This document shows positions 1 through 9,006 of a stretch of DNA of 64,000 nt, in pieces (positions within the stretch are counted from its first letter, which is position 1; every line of letters begins with the position of its first letter). The DNA lies in contig JARLGZ010000177.1 of NCBI GenBank assembly GCA_031292515.1, positions 124,001 to 188,000 of the forward strand, in the 5' to 3' direction. The position numbers and the translations under genes are program-made. The notes below the pieces were generated by a model. That model saw nothing but the letters and a program-made list of their open reading frames with translations. It was not told the DNA's origin and did no database searches. The stretch is from Puia sp. GTDB lineage: Bacteria > Bacteroidota > Bacteroidia > Chitinophagales > Chitinophagaceae.

Positions 1-2
1 AA

Positions 3-1304
3 GCCAATTCCGACAACGGCTGCATCGGCATCATCGCCTGGATGCATACCTTCTCCCCGGCCAAAATGTGGATCGGGGGTCTCAAGGCATTGCAAAAACC
101 GCTGGCACACCTCCACACCCAATTCAATCGTGATATTCCCTGGAATACCATCGACATGGACTTTATGAACCTCAACCAAAGCGCTCATGGAGACCGGGAA
201 TTCGGTTTCCTTATGAGCCGTATGAGGCTGAACCGAAAGGTGATCGTCGGTCATTGGCAGGACCCGGAAGTCCGGGACAGGCTCAACGTATGGACAAGGG
301 CCGCGGCGGCCTGGCATGACTGGCAAAATGCCCGCTTTGTTCGTTTTGGAGACAATATGCGACAGGTGGCCGTAACGGAAGGGGACAAGGTGGAGGCCGA
401 ACTGACCTTCGGCTATTCGGTCAATACGCATGGCATTGGCGACCTCGTCAGGACCATCGGCGAAGTCAGCGATGCCGCCGTCGACAGGTTGACGGAAGAA
501 TACGACGACCTCTACACCCTGGCAGAGCCCCTGCGCAAAGGAAAAGCCGGCCGCGTCTCCCTGCGGGAAGACGCCAGGATAGAACTCGGCCTGCGCGCCT
601 TCCTCGAAAACGGTCGCTTCAAAGGCTTTACCGATACCTTCGAAGACCTTCACGGGATGACCCAGTTACCGGGGATCGCCGCACAACGCCTGATGAACAG
701 CGGCTACGGGTTTGCGGGGGAAGGGGACTGGAAGACCGCCGCACTCGTGCGGGCTATGAAAGTCATGGGCGGCGGACTACCGGGAGGCAACTCCTTCATG
801 GAAGATTACACCTACCACCTCGCCCCCGATAACCCGCTCGTCCTGGGCGCCCATATGCTGGAAATCTGCGAATCGATCGCCGCCGGCAGACCTTCCTGCG
901 AGATCCATCCGCTCGGTATCGGCGGTAAAGCCGATCCGGTACGACTGGTATTTAACGCGGGTGGCGGACCTGCCCTCAATGCATCCCTCGTTGACATGGG
1001 CAATCGCTTCCGGCTGCTGGTAAATGAGGTCCTGGCCGTCGCCCCCGAACAACCTCTACCCAGGCTTCCTGTCGCACGCGTTCTATGGAAACCGCTGCCG
1101 GATATGAAGACCGCCTGCGCAGCGTGGATCCTGGCGGGCGGGGCTCACCATACCTGTTACAGCCAAAACCTGACGACCGAACACCTGCGGGATTTTGCAG
1201 ATATCGCCGGGGTTGAATATGCCCTGATAGACAGGACCACAGATTTATATCGATTCCGTAATGAACTTCGATGGAATGAAGTATATTACCAGCTCAATAA
1301 ATAA
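3..1304 (+). CDS. araA: L-arabinose isomerase (5' end outside window)
   Basis: Converts L-arabinose to L-ribulose in the cytoplasm, the first step of arabinose catabolism. The reading frame is open from the window edge. 433 residues are present against about 500 for the family, so roughly the first 65 are missing. Recognisable AraA segments are [31 protein letters not shown] (the region with metal-binding Glu and His) and the GAHHTCYS motif near the C-terminus with the conserved His pair. It is followed 63 bp later by a sodium/sugar symporter and then an AraR-like regulator, which is a classic Bacteroidetes arabinose operon order. The upstream ara genes are presumably outside the window. The assignment is secure. 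Confidence 0.95.
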   Translation, partial: ANSDNGCIGIIAWMHTFSPAKMWIGGLKALQKPLAHLHTQFNRDIPWNTIDMDFMNLNQSAHGDREFGFLMSRMRLNRKVIVGHWQDPEVRDRLNVWTRAAAAWHDWQNARFVRFGDNMRQVAVTEGDKVEAELTFGYSVNTHGIGDLVRTIGEVSDAAVDRLTEEYDDLYTLAEPLRKGKAGRVSLREDARIELGLRAFLENGRFKGFTDTFEDLHGMTQLPGIAAQRLMNSGYGFAGEGDWKTAALVRAMKVMGGGLPGGNSFMEDYTYHLAPDNPLVLGAHMLEICESIAAGRPSCEIHPLGIGGKADPVRLVFNAGGGPALNASLVDMGNRFRLLVNEVLAVAPEQPLPRLPVARVLWKPLPDMKTACAAWILAGGAHHTCYSQNLTTEHLRDFADIAGVEYALIDRTTDLYRFRNELRWNEVYYQLNK

Positions 1305-1315
1305 ACCCGGAAAAA

Positions 1316-1354
1316 TTGCTATAAATAGCAAGAATAGTCTAAATAAGAGTCTAA
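1316..1354 (+). promoter_or_regulatory. Inverted and direct repeats between araA and the symporter gene
   Basis: TTGCTATAAATAGCAA at 1316-1331 is a perfect inverted repeat (6-bp arms, TAAA centre). It is followed by AGTCTAA at 1336-1342 and again at 1348-1354, 12 bp apart. The site sits just upstream of the symporter start, in an operon that also encodes an AraR-like repressor. An AraR operator is therefore a reasonable guess, but a small RNA hairpin at the gene junction is equally possible. Confidence 0.35.
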
Positions 1355-1367
1355 TAAGCGTTTGCGT

Positions 1368-3062
1368 ATGAATAAGAACCTGGCCCCGACAGATTACTTC
1401 GTCTTCATCATTTATTTCATCATCGTAGCCTTCTACGGTTACTGGATCTACCAAAGAAAGAAAAAAGCCGTCATCGATACAAAAGACTTCTTCCTCGCAG
1501 AAGGATCCTTAACCTGGTGGGCCATAGGCACCTCCCTGATTGCGTCGAATATTTCGGCCGAACAAATGATTGGCATGAGCGGCTCGGGCTTCCGGCTGGG
1601 CCTGGCGATCTCTACGTATGAATGGATGGCGGCAGCATCCCTGGTGATCGTGGCCGTCTTTTTTATTCCCGTTTACCTGAAGAACAAGATCTATACCATG
1701 CCGCAGTTCCTCAGCCAGCGCTACAATGGCACGGTCGCCATGATCATGGCGATCTTCTGGCTGGCTTTGTACATTGTCGTGAACCTGATGTCGATCCTAT
1801 ACCTGGGCTCTCTTGCCATCAGTGGCATGACCGGAATCAGTATTTACACCTGCATCGTGCTGCTCGCCGTCTTCTCCGTTTTCATCACGCTCGGCGGGAT
1901 GAAGGTTATCGGCTACACCGATGTCATCCAGGTTTTTTTCCTGATCCTGGGAGGGCTCGTAGCCACCTATATCGCGTTACACCTGGTCGCGGAGAAATCC
2001 GGCCAGTCAGGGCTGCTGAACGGGTTTAAATTGCTGACCACGGAAGCCGGCGACCATTTCCATATGATTTTCAAAAAGGACAATCCCAACTATGTCAGTC
2101 TCCCGGGTCTGACGGTGCTCATAGGAGGAATGTGGATCACAAACCTCAACTATTGGGGATGCAATCAATATATCACACAACGCGCGCTGGGAGCCAACCT
2201 CACCACAGCCAGGAGCGGCATCCTCTTTGCCGCATTCCTGAAATTGCTGATGCCGGTGATTGTCGTGCTGCCGGGTATTGCTGCCTATGTCCTTTATCAA
2301 AAAGGGATGTTCCATACGGAAATGCTGAGCTCAAGCGGTGTAGTGGATGTAAACAAAGCCTATCCGAACCTGCTGAGCCTGCTGCCGGCCGGATTAAAAG
2401 GACTTGCATTTGCCGCGCTGACGGCGGCCATCGTGGCTTCCCTCGCCGGAAAGGCCAATAGTATCGCAACCATCTTCACACTGGACATCTACAAAAAAGC
2501 CATTAACCGGGACGCCGGTGAAAAAAAGATGGTAGGAGTGGGTAAGATTACCGTAGTCGTATCTATGCTCCTTGCCATCATTATGTCCCTGATCATCGGC
2601 GAAAAACTGATGGGAGAAGGGAAACAAGGCTTTAACTATATCCAGGAGTATACCGGTTTCTTCTCACCCGGGATCTTCGCGATGTTCCTATTGGGGTTTT
2701 TCTGGAAACGGACCACCTCGAACGCAGCCCTGTTCGCTACCATTGGCGGCTTTGTCCTCTCCTGCGTGCTGAAATTCCTTCCCCAATGGGTCGATCTGAG
2801 TTTCCTGACCCCTTACGGCTTTTATCAACCAAACAATGATAATCACGGCATTTACGAGATCCCTTTTCTCGATAGAATGGGATTCGTCTTCCTCTTCTGT
2901 ATCATAGGAATGGCCATCATCAATTTCGTCGAAAACAAGAGGGGCGTAAAAACCAAGGGTCTGGAAGTGGACCGCAGCATGTTCAGGGTGTCCGGCAGCT
3001 TTGCTACGGGTGCGCTGGTCATCTGCGCATTACTCACAATCCTGTATACCGTTTTCTGGTAG
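1368..3062 (+). CDS. SSS-family sodium/sugar symporter (probable arabinose uptake)
   Basis: A polytopic inner-membrane protein of the solute:sodium symporter family, 564 residues. It has about 14 hydrophobic segments starting with one at roughly residues 8-25. SGLT-like signatures are visible: ASNISAEQMIGMSGSGF, the GGMKVIGYTDVIQVFFL segment and NYWGCNQYITQRALGA, which is typical of sugar transporters of the family. The frame can be extended to a TTG at 1362, but the ATG at 1368 is the better start. Position between araA and an AraR-like regulator suggests L-arabinose as substrate. That is inference from context, since SSS proteins vary in substrate. Confidence 0.88.
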   Translation: MNKNLAPTDYFVFIIYFIIVAFYGYWIYQRKKKAVIDTKDFFLAEGSLTWWAIGTSLIASNISAEQMIGMSGSGFRLGLAISTYEWMAAASLVIVAVFFIPVYLKNKIYTMPQFLSQRYNGTVAMIMAIFWLALYIVVNLMSILYLGSLAISGMTGISIYTCIVLLAVFSVFITLGGMKVIGYTDVIQVFFLILGGLVATYIALHLVAEKSGQSGLLNGFKLLTTEAGDHFHMIFKKDNPNYVSLPGLTVLIGGMWITNLNYWGCNQYITQRALGANLTTARSGILFAAFLKLLMPVIVVLPGIAAYVLYQKGMFHTEMLSSSGVVDVNKAYPNLLSLLPAGLKGLAFAALTAAIVASLAGKANSIATIFTLDIYKKAINRDAGEKKMVGVGKITVVVSMLLAIIMSLIIGEKLMGEGKQGFNYIQEYTGFFSPGIFAMFLLGFFWKRTTSNAALFATIGGFVLSCVLKFLPQWVDLSFLTPYGFYQPNNDNHGIYEIPFLDRMGFVFLFCIIGMAIINFVENKRGVKTKGLEVDRSMFRVSGSFATGALVICALLTILYTVFW

Positions 3063-3118
3063 CCTTTTGCAATACCCTTCCCGGAGCGTGGCTCATTTAA
3101 AAATATAATAAGCAGACT

Positions 3119-3826
3119 ATGATTCGTTATTCGGGACAAAGCCGCCTCCTGATCGCCATCGATTGCATCATTTTTGGATTTGACGGGCACGATATAAAAC
3201 TGCTCCTGATACAACGCGGGCTGAGACCCGAAAAAGGGAAATGGAGTCTGATGGGCGGTTTTCTTGAGCCCGCGGAAAGTCTCGATGATGCAGCCAGCCG
3301 GATACTAAAAAAATTGACGGGTCTGGAAGGCGTATACCTCGAACAGTTGCATGCTTTTGGAGATCCCTTGCGCGACCCGGTGGAGAGGACCATCAGCGTC
3401 GCCTATTTCGCCCTGGTGGATATCCACCGGTACGAGAAACAACTCAGCACCGAATACCATGCGGAATGGTTCCTGCTGAAAGAATTGCCCGAACTGATAT
3501 TTGATCACACCACAATGGTTCGGATGGCCAGGAGGGAACTCCGCTACAAGGCGGCCCTCCATCCCATACTCTTCGAACTCCTCCCGCAAAGGTTTACGAT
3601 CCCCCAGCTGCAAATTCTCTATGAAGGGATCTATGACACTACCTTCGATAATCGCAACTTCAGCCGCAAAGTCCTCTCGACCGGACTGCTGATCAAGCAG
3701 AAAGAAAAAGACAAGGCCAATTCAAAGAAGGGAGCCTTTTATTACAAGCTGGACAAACGAAAGTACAAAGCCAATTTCCAGGCCTTTCTCAACTTCATCC
3801 CGAACCCGGACAAACTGCTCTTGTAA
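3119..3826 (+). CDS. araR: Nudix-related transcriptional regulator, AraR/NrtR type
   Basis: 235 residues with an N-terminal Nudix-fold domain (about 5-150) and a C-terminal winged-helix DNA-binding domain (about 155-225). The Nudix box region starting GGFLEPAESLDDAASR has lost the catalytic REx2EE pattern, reading RILKK instead. Hydrolase activity is therefore unlikely and the domain probably works as an effector sensor. In Bacteroidetes, AraR of this architecture binds L-arabinose and represses arabinose genes. The location directly after araA and the symporter matches. The gene starts 56 bp after the symporter stop and is probably in the same operon. The family call is strong; the specific AraR name rests on context. 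Confidence 0.85.
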   Translation: MIRYSGQSRLLIAIDCIIFGFDGHDIKLLLIQRGLRPEKGKWSLMGGFLEPAESLDDAASRILKKLTGLEGVYLEQLHAFGDPLRDPVERTISVAYFALVDIHRYEKQLSTEYHAEWFLLKELPELIFDHTTMVRMARRELRYKAALHPILFELLPQRFTIPQLQILYEGIYDTTFDNRNFSRKVLSTGLLIKQKEKDKANSKKGAFYYKLDKRKYKANFQAFLNFIPNPDKLLL

Positions 3827-3914
3827 ACGCGCTCTTCCCGGTCCCCCGCTCCATCCACCATCATCGGCCTCCCGAATCAACCGGCCTTCGCCCCTTCGAT
3901 CCCCCTGCCCCTGT

Positions 3915-5279
3915 TCAGCCCCTTATATGATAGGCCTTCGGGTGGACAAAAGCACGAATCCCCTGGTAGGACAAGGTGGAACCCAACCCGGAATGCTTTC
4001 TACCCGACCAGGGCAGGGAAGCGCTCACCCGGTCGCAGCAATTCCAATATACGGTCCCGGTATTGATCTTATTCATGATCCGCTCCGCCCTCTCATAATT
4101 CGCCGAATAAACAGCCGCCGTCAAACCATATTCGGTGTCCGCAAGCAAAGCCAGGGCTTCCGCATCGTCCTTCACTTTCTGTATGCCGATGACCGGGCCA
4201 AATGATTCCTCCGTCATCAGCTTCATCGAATGATTGACATTGACCAGCACCGCCGGTTCCATAAAATAACCTTTCCTGTCCAGCTTTTTGCCCCCCGCCA
4301 AAAGGACAGCCCCCTTCGCTATGGCGTCCTCGACCTGTGATAAGAGGAAGTCCAATTGCGGCTGCCGGCTCAAAGGACCGATTTCAGTCGCGGGGTCCAA
4401 CGGATCTCCGATCACCATCTTCTTCGCCTGCCGGACATACGACTCGACAAAACGATCGTAGATCTTTTCATGCACATAAATCCTTTCCACGGCACAGCAG
4501 CTCTGGCCGTTATTGTACACGACCCCTTCCAGTGCCGCCGCCGCCACCTGATCCAGGTTCTCCACATCTTCCATGACATATAACGGGTCTTTTCCGCCCA
4601 GTTCCAACTGGCAAGGCACCAGTTGAGCAGCTACCTTCTCCGCAATATACCGGCCGGTCCGATAGCTGCCGGTAAAGAAATAGCCGTTTAAGGGCAGTTT
4701 CAACAGGCATTCGCCCACATTACCCTTGCCCAGGACTATCTGGAAACAATCTTCGGGTACCCCGGACTGATAAAGCAGCCGCTGGATATGTATACCTGTC
4801 AGCGCCGAATATTCCGATGGCTTATAGAATACGGCATTCCCCCCGATCAGCGCGGGGATGAATACATTTACCCCCACGAGGTAGGGGTAGTTCCAGGCCG
4901 AAATATTAGCGATGATGCCCAACGGCTCATAACGGATCTTCTCGCGGGTAGCCCCTTCCGCTGTAACCCACTCATCGGAGAGATACCTGGCTGAATTATC
5001 GAGGAAATATTTTATGCGTGCCCGTGCGCCATTGAGCTCATTATAAGATTGCTGCAGCGGTTTACCCATTTCCCCGGTCAGCGTAAGAGCCAGGTCATCC
5101 TTCTGTTCGTCCAGCAATGCATAAAATCTTGCGATGCAGGCGATCCTCTTGTCCACGGACAATGAAGCCCAGACAGGCTGTCCCTTTTTTAGCAACTGAT
5201 ATTTCTGGTCGATGGTTTCCGCATTATCTTCGGCTATCTCCCGGATCACTTCTTCGGTAGCAGGATTAATAATTATCAT
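3915..5279 (-). CDS. NAD(P)-dependent aldehyde dehydrogenase (PuuC-like step)
   Basis: 454 residues, a compact member of the ALDH superfamily. Visible features are the cofactor-fold motif GSYRTG (about 204-209), the general-base glutamate in ELGGK (Glu226) and the nucleophilic cysteine in NNGQSC (Cys261). It is the last gene of a minus-strand operon with a glutamine-synthetase homologue, an iron alcohol dehydrogenase and a gamma-glutamyl hydrolase. The likely reaction is oxidation of a gamma-glutamylated amino aldehyde to the acid. By sequence alone it resembles succinate-semialdehyde-type dehydrogenases, so the physiological substrate is inferred from neighbours. The gene is separated from the hydrolase gene by a 177-bp purine-rich spacer. 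Confidence 0.85.
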   Translation of the reverse strand: MIIINPATEEVIREIAEDNAETIDQKYQLLKKGQPVWASLSVDKRIACIARFYALLDEQKDDLALTLTGEMGKPLQQSYNELNGARARIKYFLDNSARYLSDEWVTAEGATREKIRYEPLGIIANISAWNYPYLVGVNVFIPALIGGNAVFYKPSEYSALTGIHIQRLLYQSGVPEDCFQIVLGKGNVGECLLKLPLNGYFFTGSYRTGRYIAEKVAAQLVPCQLELGGKDPLYVMEDVENLDQVAAAALEGVVYNNGQSCCAVERIYVHEKIYDRFVESYVRQAKKMVIGDPLDPATEIGPLSRQPQLDFLLSQVEDAIAKGAVLLAGGKKLDRKGYFMEPAVLVNVNHSMKLMTEESFGPVIGIQKVKDDAEALALLADTEYGLTAAVYSANYERAERIMNKINTGTVYWNCCDRVSASLPWSGRKHSGLGSTLSYQGIRAFVHPKAYHIRG

Positions 5280-5456
5280 TTCGTCTCTTTTATTTTTTCA
5301 CAGTTCTTTTTACTTTTTCATCCCTCCTCCATTCATGTCCATTCGCCTCATTTTCCCTCACCGCTGGTATTCGCAACGTCTCCATTCGTTTCGTTCGTGT
5401 TGTACTTTTCGCATCCATTTTTCACAACCGCCTTTCGCGTCCGCTTTTTGCGTTCC

Positions 5457-6224
5457 TCACTTTTCACGTTTATTGGCGCTTCCAAGTACTTCTTCAATAT
5501 ACCGGTCACGGATCGACCGGTACAAAAAAGAATCCGCAAACCCGTTGATAAACATCCTCTCCGGATGCCATTGCACCGCAACCATGAATGGCTTCCCTCC
5601 CGGAGCCTCCCATTCGATCCCCTCAATCGTCCCATCCTCTGCCCTGCTGTTGACGACCAGCCCCTCTCCCAGCCGGTCAATGGCCTGGTGATGCGCACTG
5701 TTGGCAATGCCCTTCGGAGTCCCTGCAATGGATGACAATAGAGTCCCCGCTTCAATCAGCACGGGATGACGTTTGTCTTCTTTTACGTTTTCATGTATGG
5801 CATCTCCCTGCTCACCCAGGTCCTGCACCAGGCTGCCACGAAGACAAACATTGATCAGCTGTAACCCCCGGCAAACACCCAATACCGGCAGACCGCGCTC
5901 CCGGGCAAATTCAAAAAGAGACTTTTCAAAAAGGTCACGTCCCTTCTCCCAGCCATCAGCCGGCGCCTTTATATAGACAGGACTGCCTCCATACAGGTCA
6001 GGATGAATATCGACACCACCGGACAAGACCAATCCATCGCACCGGCGGATCTCTTCAAAGTTATCATCCTCAACCGAAAACCTGATTACTTCGATCTCCG
6101 CTCCACGACCCGCTTCTCCGGTTCCGCCGGTCTCCCCTCCCTGCCTTGCGACAGTTCCCTTTATCCAGTCCACATAGTTCTGGTGTTTGGCCGGTGATCC
6201 GGTATAAGTCAATCCTATTTTCAT
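5457..6224 (-). CDS. Gamma-glutamyl hydrolase, class I glutamine amidotransferase-like (PuuD family)
   Basis: 255 residues of the peptidase C26 family that includes E. coli PuuD. The catalytic triad is visible: the nucleophile in LGVCRGLQ (Cys118), and His220 and Glu222 in QWHPE. In the Puu pathway this enzyme releases glutamate from gamma-glutamyl-GABA. Here it probably removes the glutamyl group from the oxidised product (for example gamma-glutamylglycine) at the end of the route. A short insertion rich in Gly and Glu lies near residues 28-42. It lies 89 bp downstream of the alcohol dehydrogenase gene on the same strand. Confidence 0.87.
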   Translation of the reverse strand: MKIGLTYTGSPAKHQNYVDWIKGTVARQGGETGGTGEAGRGAEIEVIRFSVEDDNFEEIRRCDGLVLSGGVDIHPDLYGGSPVYIKAPADGWEKGRDLFEKSLFEFARERGLPVLGVCRGLQLINVCLRGSLVQDLGEQGDAIHENVKEDKRHPVLIEAGTLLSSIAGTPKGIANSAHHQAIDRLGEGLVVNSRAEDGTIEGIEWEAPGGKPFMVAVQWHPERMFINGFADSFLYRSIRDRYIEEVLGSANKREK

Positions 6225-6313
6225 GTCCTGATCGATCTTTTCTTTTATAAGGTCTCTTTACCGCCTCTTCCGCTACAAATCCCCGCAGCGAATCCTCTTC
6301 TACGGGATCCCAT

Positions 6314-7465
6314 CTACATCGCCTCTTCGTACAATCCTTTAAAATCTTCCCGGCTGACAGGCCGCGGATTACTGGGATGACAGAAATCCGCCAGCGCAAG
6401 ATCCGAAAGCGTTTCTATATGTTCCTTCTTTACCCCGATATCGCGCAGACGCAACGGAATATTCAACTCCCCGTTCAGGCGTGTCAGGCGTTCGACAACG
6501 GCCTCTCCTCTTTCATCCTTCAAATCCATCACCCTGGCGATCTTCCTGAACTTGTCTTCGCTGCCCGGGATATTGAATTGCATGCCATAGGGCAGATTGA
6601 CTGCATTGGCAAGCCCGTGATGGGTATCCAGCAGCGAGGACAAAGGATGCGCCAGCGAATGGACTACGCCCAGTCCTTTTTGAAAAGCCACCGCCCCCAT
6701 CAGTGAGGCGATCATCATCTTACTCCGCGTCTCCAGGTCCGGCTTTTTCACGGCGCCTGCAATGGCTTCGTTGATAAGTGCAATCCCTTCCAACGCGATC
6801 CCTTCGCACATCGGATGAAACCCCTTGGCCACAAACGCTTCCAGGTTGTGCGTGAGAGCGTCCATTCCCGTAGCGGCCGTCACGAAAGGCGGCAGGTCCA
6901 TCGTCAGCAAAGGATCGGCAAATACGATCTTTGCCAGCAGTTTCGGCGAAAACAAGATCCTCTTCCTGTGCGTGTCATCCTCCGATATGATGGCACTCCG
7001 ACCCACTTCGCTACCCGTGCCGCTCGTCGTGGGAACGGTTATAAAATAAGGCACTTCTTCGGTCACATACTTGTCGCCGCCGATCAGATCGTCATAATCG
7101 AACAGATCGCGGTGGTGATGAATCCGAAGCACGACGGCCCTCGCCACATCCATCGCCGCGCCCCCGCCAATCCCGATGACACTGTCCCTTCCGGTGGCTC
7201 TAAACAGGTCCCCGCCCTTCAGCACATCTGACTTTACCGGGTTCTTATGAATGTCGGAAAAGACTTCCACGGACATCCCGGCGGTCTGTAAAGATTTCTT
7301 TATCTCCTTCAAAAAACCCAACTGGGCTACCACGGGGTCCGTAACGATTAATGGCTTGCTAAATCCTGCAGAAGCCAGGTGAGCGGGCAGTTCCCTGATG
7401 GCGCCGGCCCCGAACCGGATGATCGTTGGAAAATTGTACTGTCTGATGGTATTAAAATCTGTCAT
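6314..7465 (-). CDS. Iron-containing alcohol dehydrogenase (group III)
   Basis: 383 residues when started at the ATG at 7465. A longer frame back to 7570 adds 35 low-complexity Lys/Arg-rich residues and is not convincing. Visible features are the nucleotide-binding GIGGGAAMD (about 98-106) and the metal ligands Asp202 and His206 in MDALTH, His269 and His283, with the spacing of FucO-type enzymes. The Puu pathway uses an FAD oxidase at this step. An alcohol dehydrogenase instead suggests the gamma-glutamylated substrate carries a hydroxyl, as for ethanolamine, so the product would be the aldehyde for the neighbouring ALDH. The reaction is inferred from the operon. Confidence 0.88.
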   Translation of the reverse strand: MTDFNTIRQYNFPTIIRFGAGAIRELPAHLASAGFSKPLIVTDPVVAQLGFLKEIKKSLQTAGMSVEVFSDIHKNPVKSDVLKGGDLFRATGRDSVIGIGGGAAMDVARAVVLRIHHHRDLFDYDDLIGGDKYVTEEVPYFITVPTTSGTGSEVGRSAIISEDDTHRKRILFSPKLLAKIVFADPLLTMDLPPFVTAATGMDALTHNLEAFVAKGFHPMCEGIALEGIALINEAIAGAVKKPDLETRSKMMIASLMGAVAFQKGLGVVHSLAHPLSSLLDTHHGLANAVNLPYGMQFNIPGSEDKFRKIARVMDLKDERGEAVVERLTRLNGELNIPLRLRDIGVKKEHIETLSDLALADFCHPSNPRPVSREDFKGLYEEAM

Positions 7466-7635
7466 ATCCTTCTTTTCTTTTGTCGTTTTGTTCTTTTGTC
7501 GGTTGCTCTTCTTTCTGGCCGCAGCGCCCTGCCGACGAGATGAAAGTCCGCTGAGCATAGTAGCCGACACCCTCGTTGCTCAGTCAGTTTCGTTCTGCAG
7601 CCAGTTTCGTCCTGCGGTTCTTCTTTTAGCCTGTG

Positions 7636-9006
7636 TTATATAATCTCCAGGTATCGCTTCAGTTCCCAGTCGGTGACTACTTTGGAGAACTGCCTCCACT
7701 CCCATTCCCGGGTACCCGTAAAATGGTCGACAAAGCCCTCTCCGAAAAGCTCCCTGGCGACGGCGGATTCTTTCATCGCCTGTGTCGCTTTCCAGAGGTT
7801 TCCCGGCAGGATCCCATTGGTTTTGTTCGCGTATCCGCTTCCGATAGTAGCAGCCGTCTCCAGCTTCAACCCTTTTTGGATCCCATAGAGACCACTGGCC
7901 AGGCAACCGGCCATGGCCAGGTAGGGATTGGAATCGGAACCCACGACCCTCGTCTCCAGACGGGTAGACCCCGCGCCCCCGGGGAGCGCCCGTAAGGCCG
8001 TGGTACGGTTGTCGATGGCCCAGGTCAGCGTGGTAGGCGCCCAGGCGCCTTCAACCAGCCGTTTGTAGCTGTTGACGGTCGGCGCAAACATCGGGAGAAT
8101 AAAAGGCAGACAGTGCAGCTGCCCGGCAATATAGCTCTCCATCATGCTGCTCAGCCCGGTTTTGGATTTCTTGTCGTAGAAAAGATTCTGCTTTCCGTCC
8201 GCCGACCAGAGGCTCTGATGGACATGACCGCTGCAACCCGGCAGGTTCTCGTTGAATTTAGCCATAAAACTGGCGATGATCCCATGCCGGTGCGCAATCT
8301 CTTTGACGCCCGCCTTGAACAGCACCGCCCGATCAGCTGCTTCGAGGGCCTCGGAATAGAGGATGGCCGCTTCGTATACTCCCGGCCCTGTCTCCGTATG
8401 TATTCCTTCCAGGGGAACGCCAAATTTATTCAGCAGGTCGAAAAGATCATGAAAAAATGCACTCCCCTGCGACGCCCTCAACACGGAATAACCGAACATC
8501 CCATTCGTGATCGGTTTCAATCCGCGAAAAGAATTCTGATAGAGTTCATCGACATTGTTGACGAAATTGAACCACTCGAACTCCTGTGAGAAAAAAGGGA
8601 GGTAGCCCGCGCGGGATGCCCGGCCGATGACTTTTTTCAAAAGCCCCCGCGGACAGATCGGCAGGTCCTCTTTTCCCTCTTCCCTGAAATCAGCCAGGAA
8701 AAAGGGAAGATCCTTCTCCCAGGGTATCTGCCGGTATGTGTCGATATCCACGACGGCCTGTGCATCGGGATACCCCGTATGCCAACCGGTAATTTTTGCG
8801 TTGTCATAGGCCTGGTCGGCGGCATCCCATCCAAATACAACGTCGCAAAATCCAAAACCCTTCTCCACGACGGATTTGAACTTCTCGAAACTGATAACCT
8901 TACCACGCAGCACGCCGTCGATATCCGTGACGGCCAGCTTCACTTTGCCAGTCTCCCGTTCCGTCAGTTGTTGTAAAAGTTCAGGAATTGATTGTTTTTT
9001 CTGCAT
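7636..9006 (-). CDS. Glutamine synthetase-like gamma-glutamylamine ligase (PuuA/GlnA4 type)
   Basis: 456 residues of the type I glutamine synthetase fold. Conserved elements are SGHVHQSLW (ATP/metal region), NSYKRLVEGAWAPT and DNRTTALRA, then ETRVVGSDSNPYLA. The WAPT...DNRTTA pattern and the SEALEAADRAVLFK segment are like PuuA and the gamma-glutamylpolyamine or gamma-glutamylethanolamide synthetases, not housekeeping GlnA. The reaction would be ATP-dependent ligation of glutamate to a primary amine. The start lies inside the end of the permease gene (26-bp overlap), so uptake and glutamylation are translationally linked. Ethanolamine is the favoured amine because of the permease type and the alcohol dehydrogenase. 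Putrescine is less likely, since no PuuB oxidase is present. Confidence 0.87.
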   Translation of the reverse strand: MQKKQSIPELLQQLTERETGKVKLAVTDIDGVLRGKVISFEKFKSVVEKGFGFCDVVFGWDAADQAYDNAKITGWHTGYPDAQAVVDIDTYRQIPWEKDLPFFLADFREEGKEDLPICPRGLLKKVIGRASRAGYLPFFSQEFEWFNFVNNVDELYQNSFRGLKPITNGMFGYSVLRASQGSAFFHDLFDLLNKFGVPLEGIHTETGPGVYEAAILYSEALEAADRAVLFKAGVKEIAHRHGIIASFMAKFNENLPGCSGHVHQSLWSADGKQNLFYDKKSKTGLSSMMESYIAGQLHCLPFILPMFAPTVNSYKRLVEGAWAPTTLTWAIDNRTTALRALPGGAGSTRLETRVVGSDSNPYLAMAGCLASGLYGIQKGLKLETAATIGSGYANKTNGILPGNLWKATQAMKESAVARELFGEGFVDHFTGTREWEWRQFSKVVTDWELKRYLEII

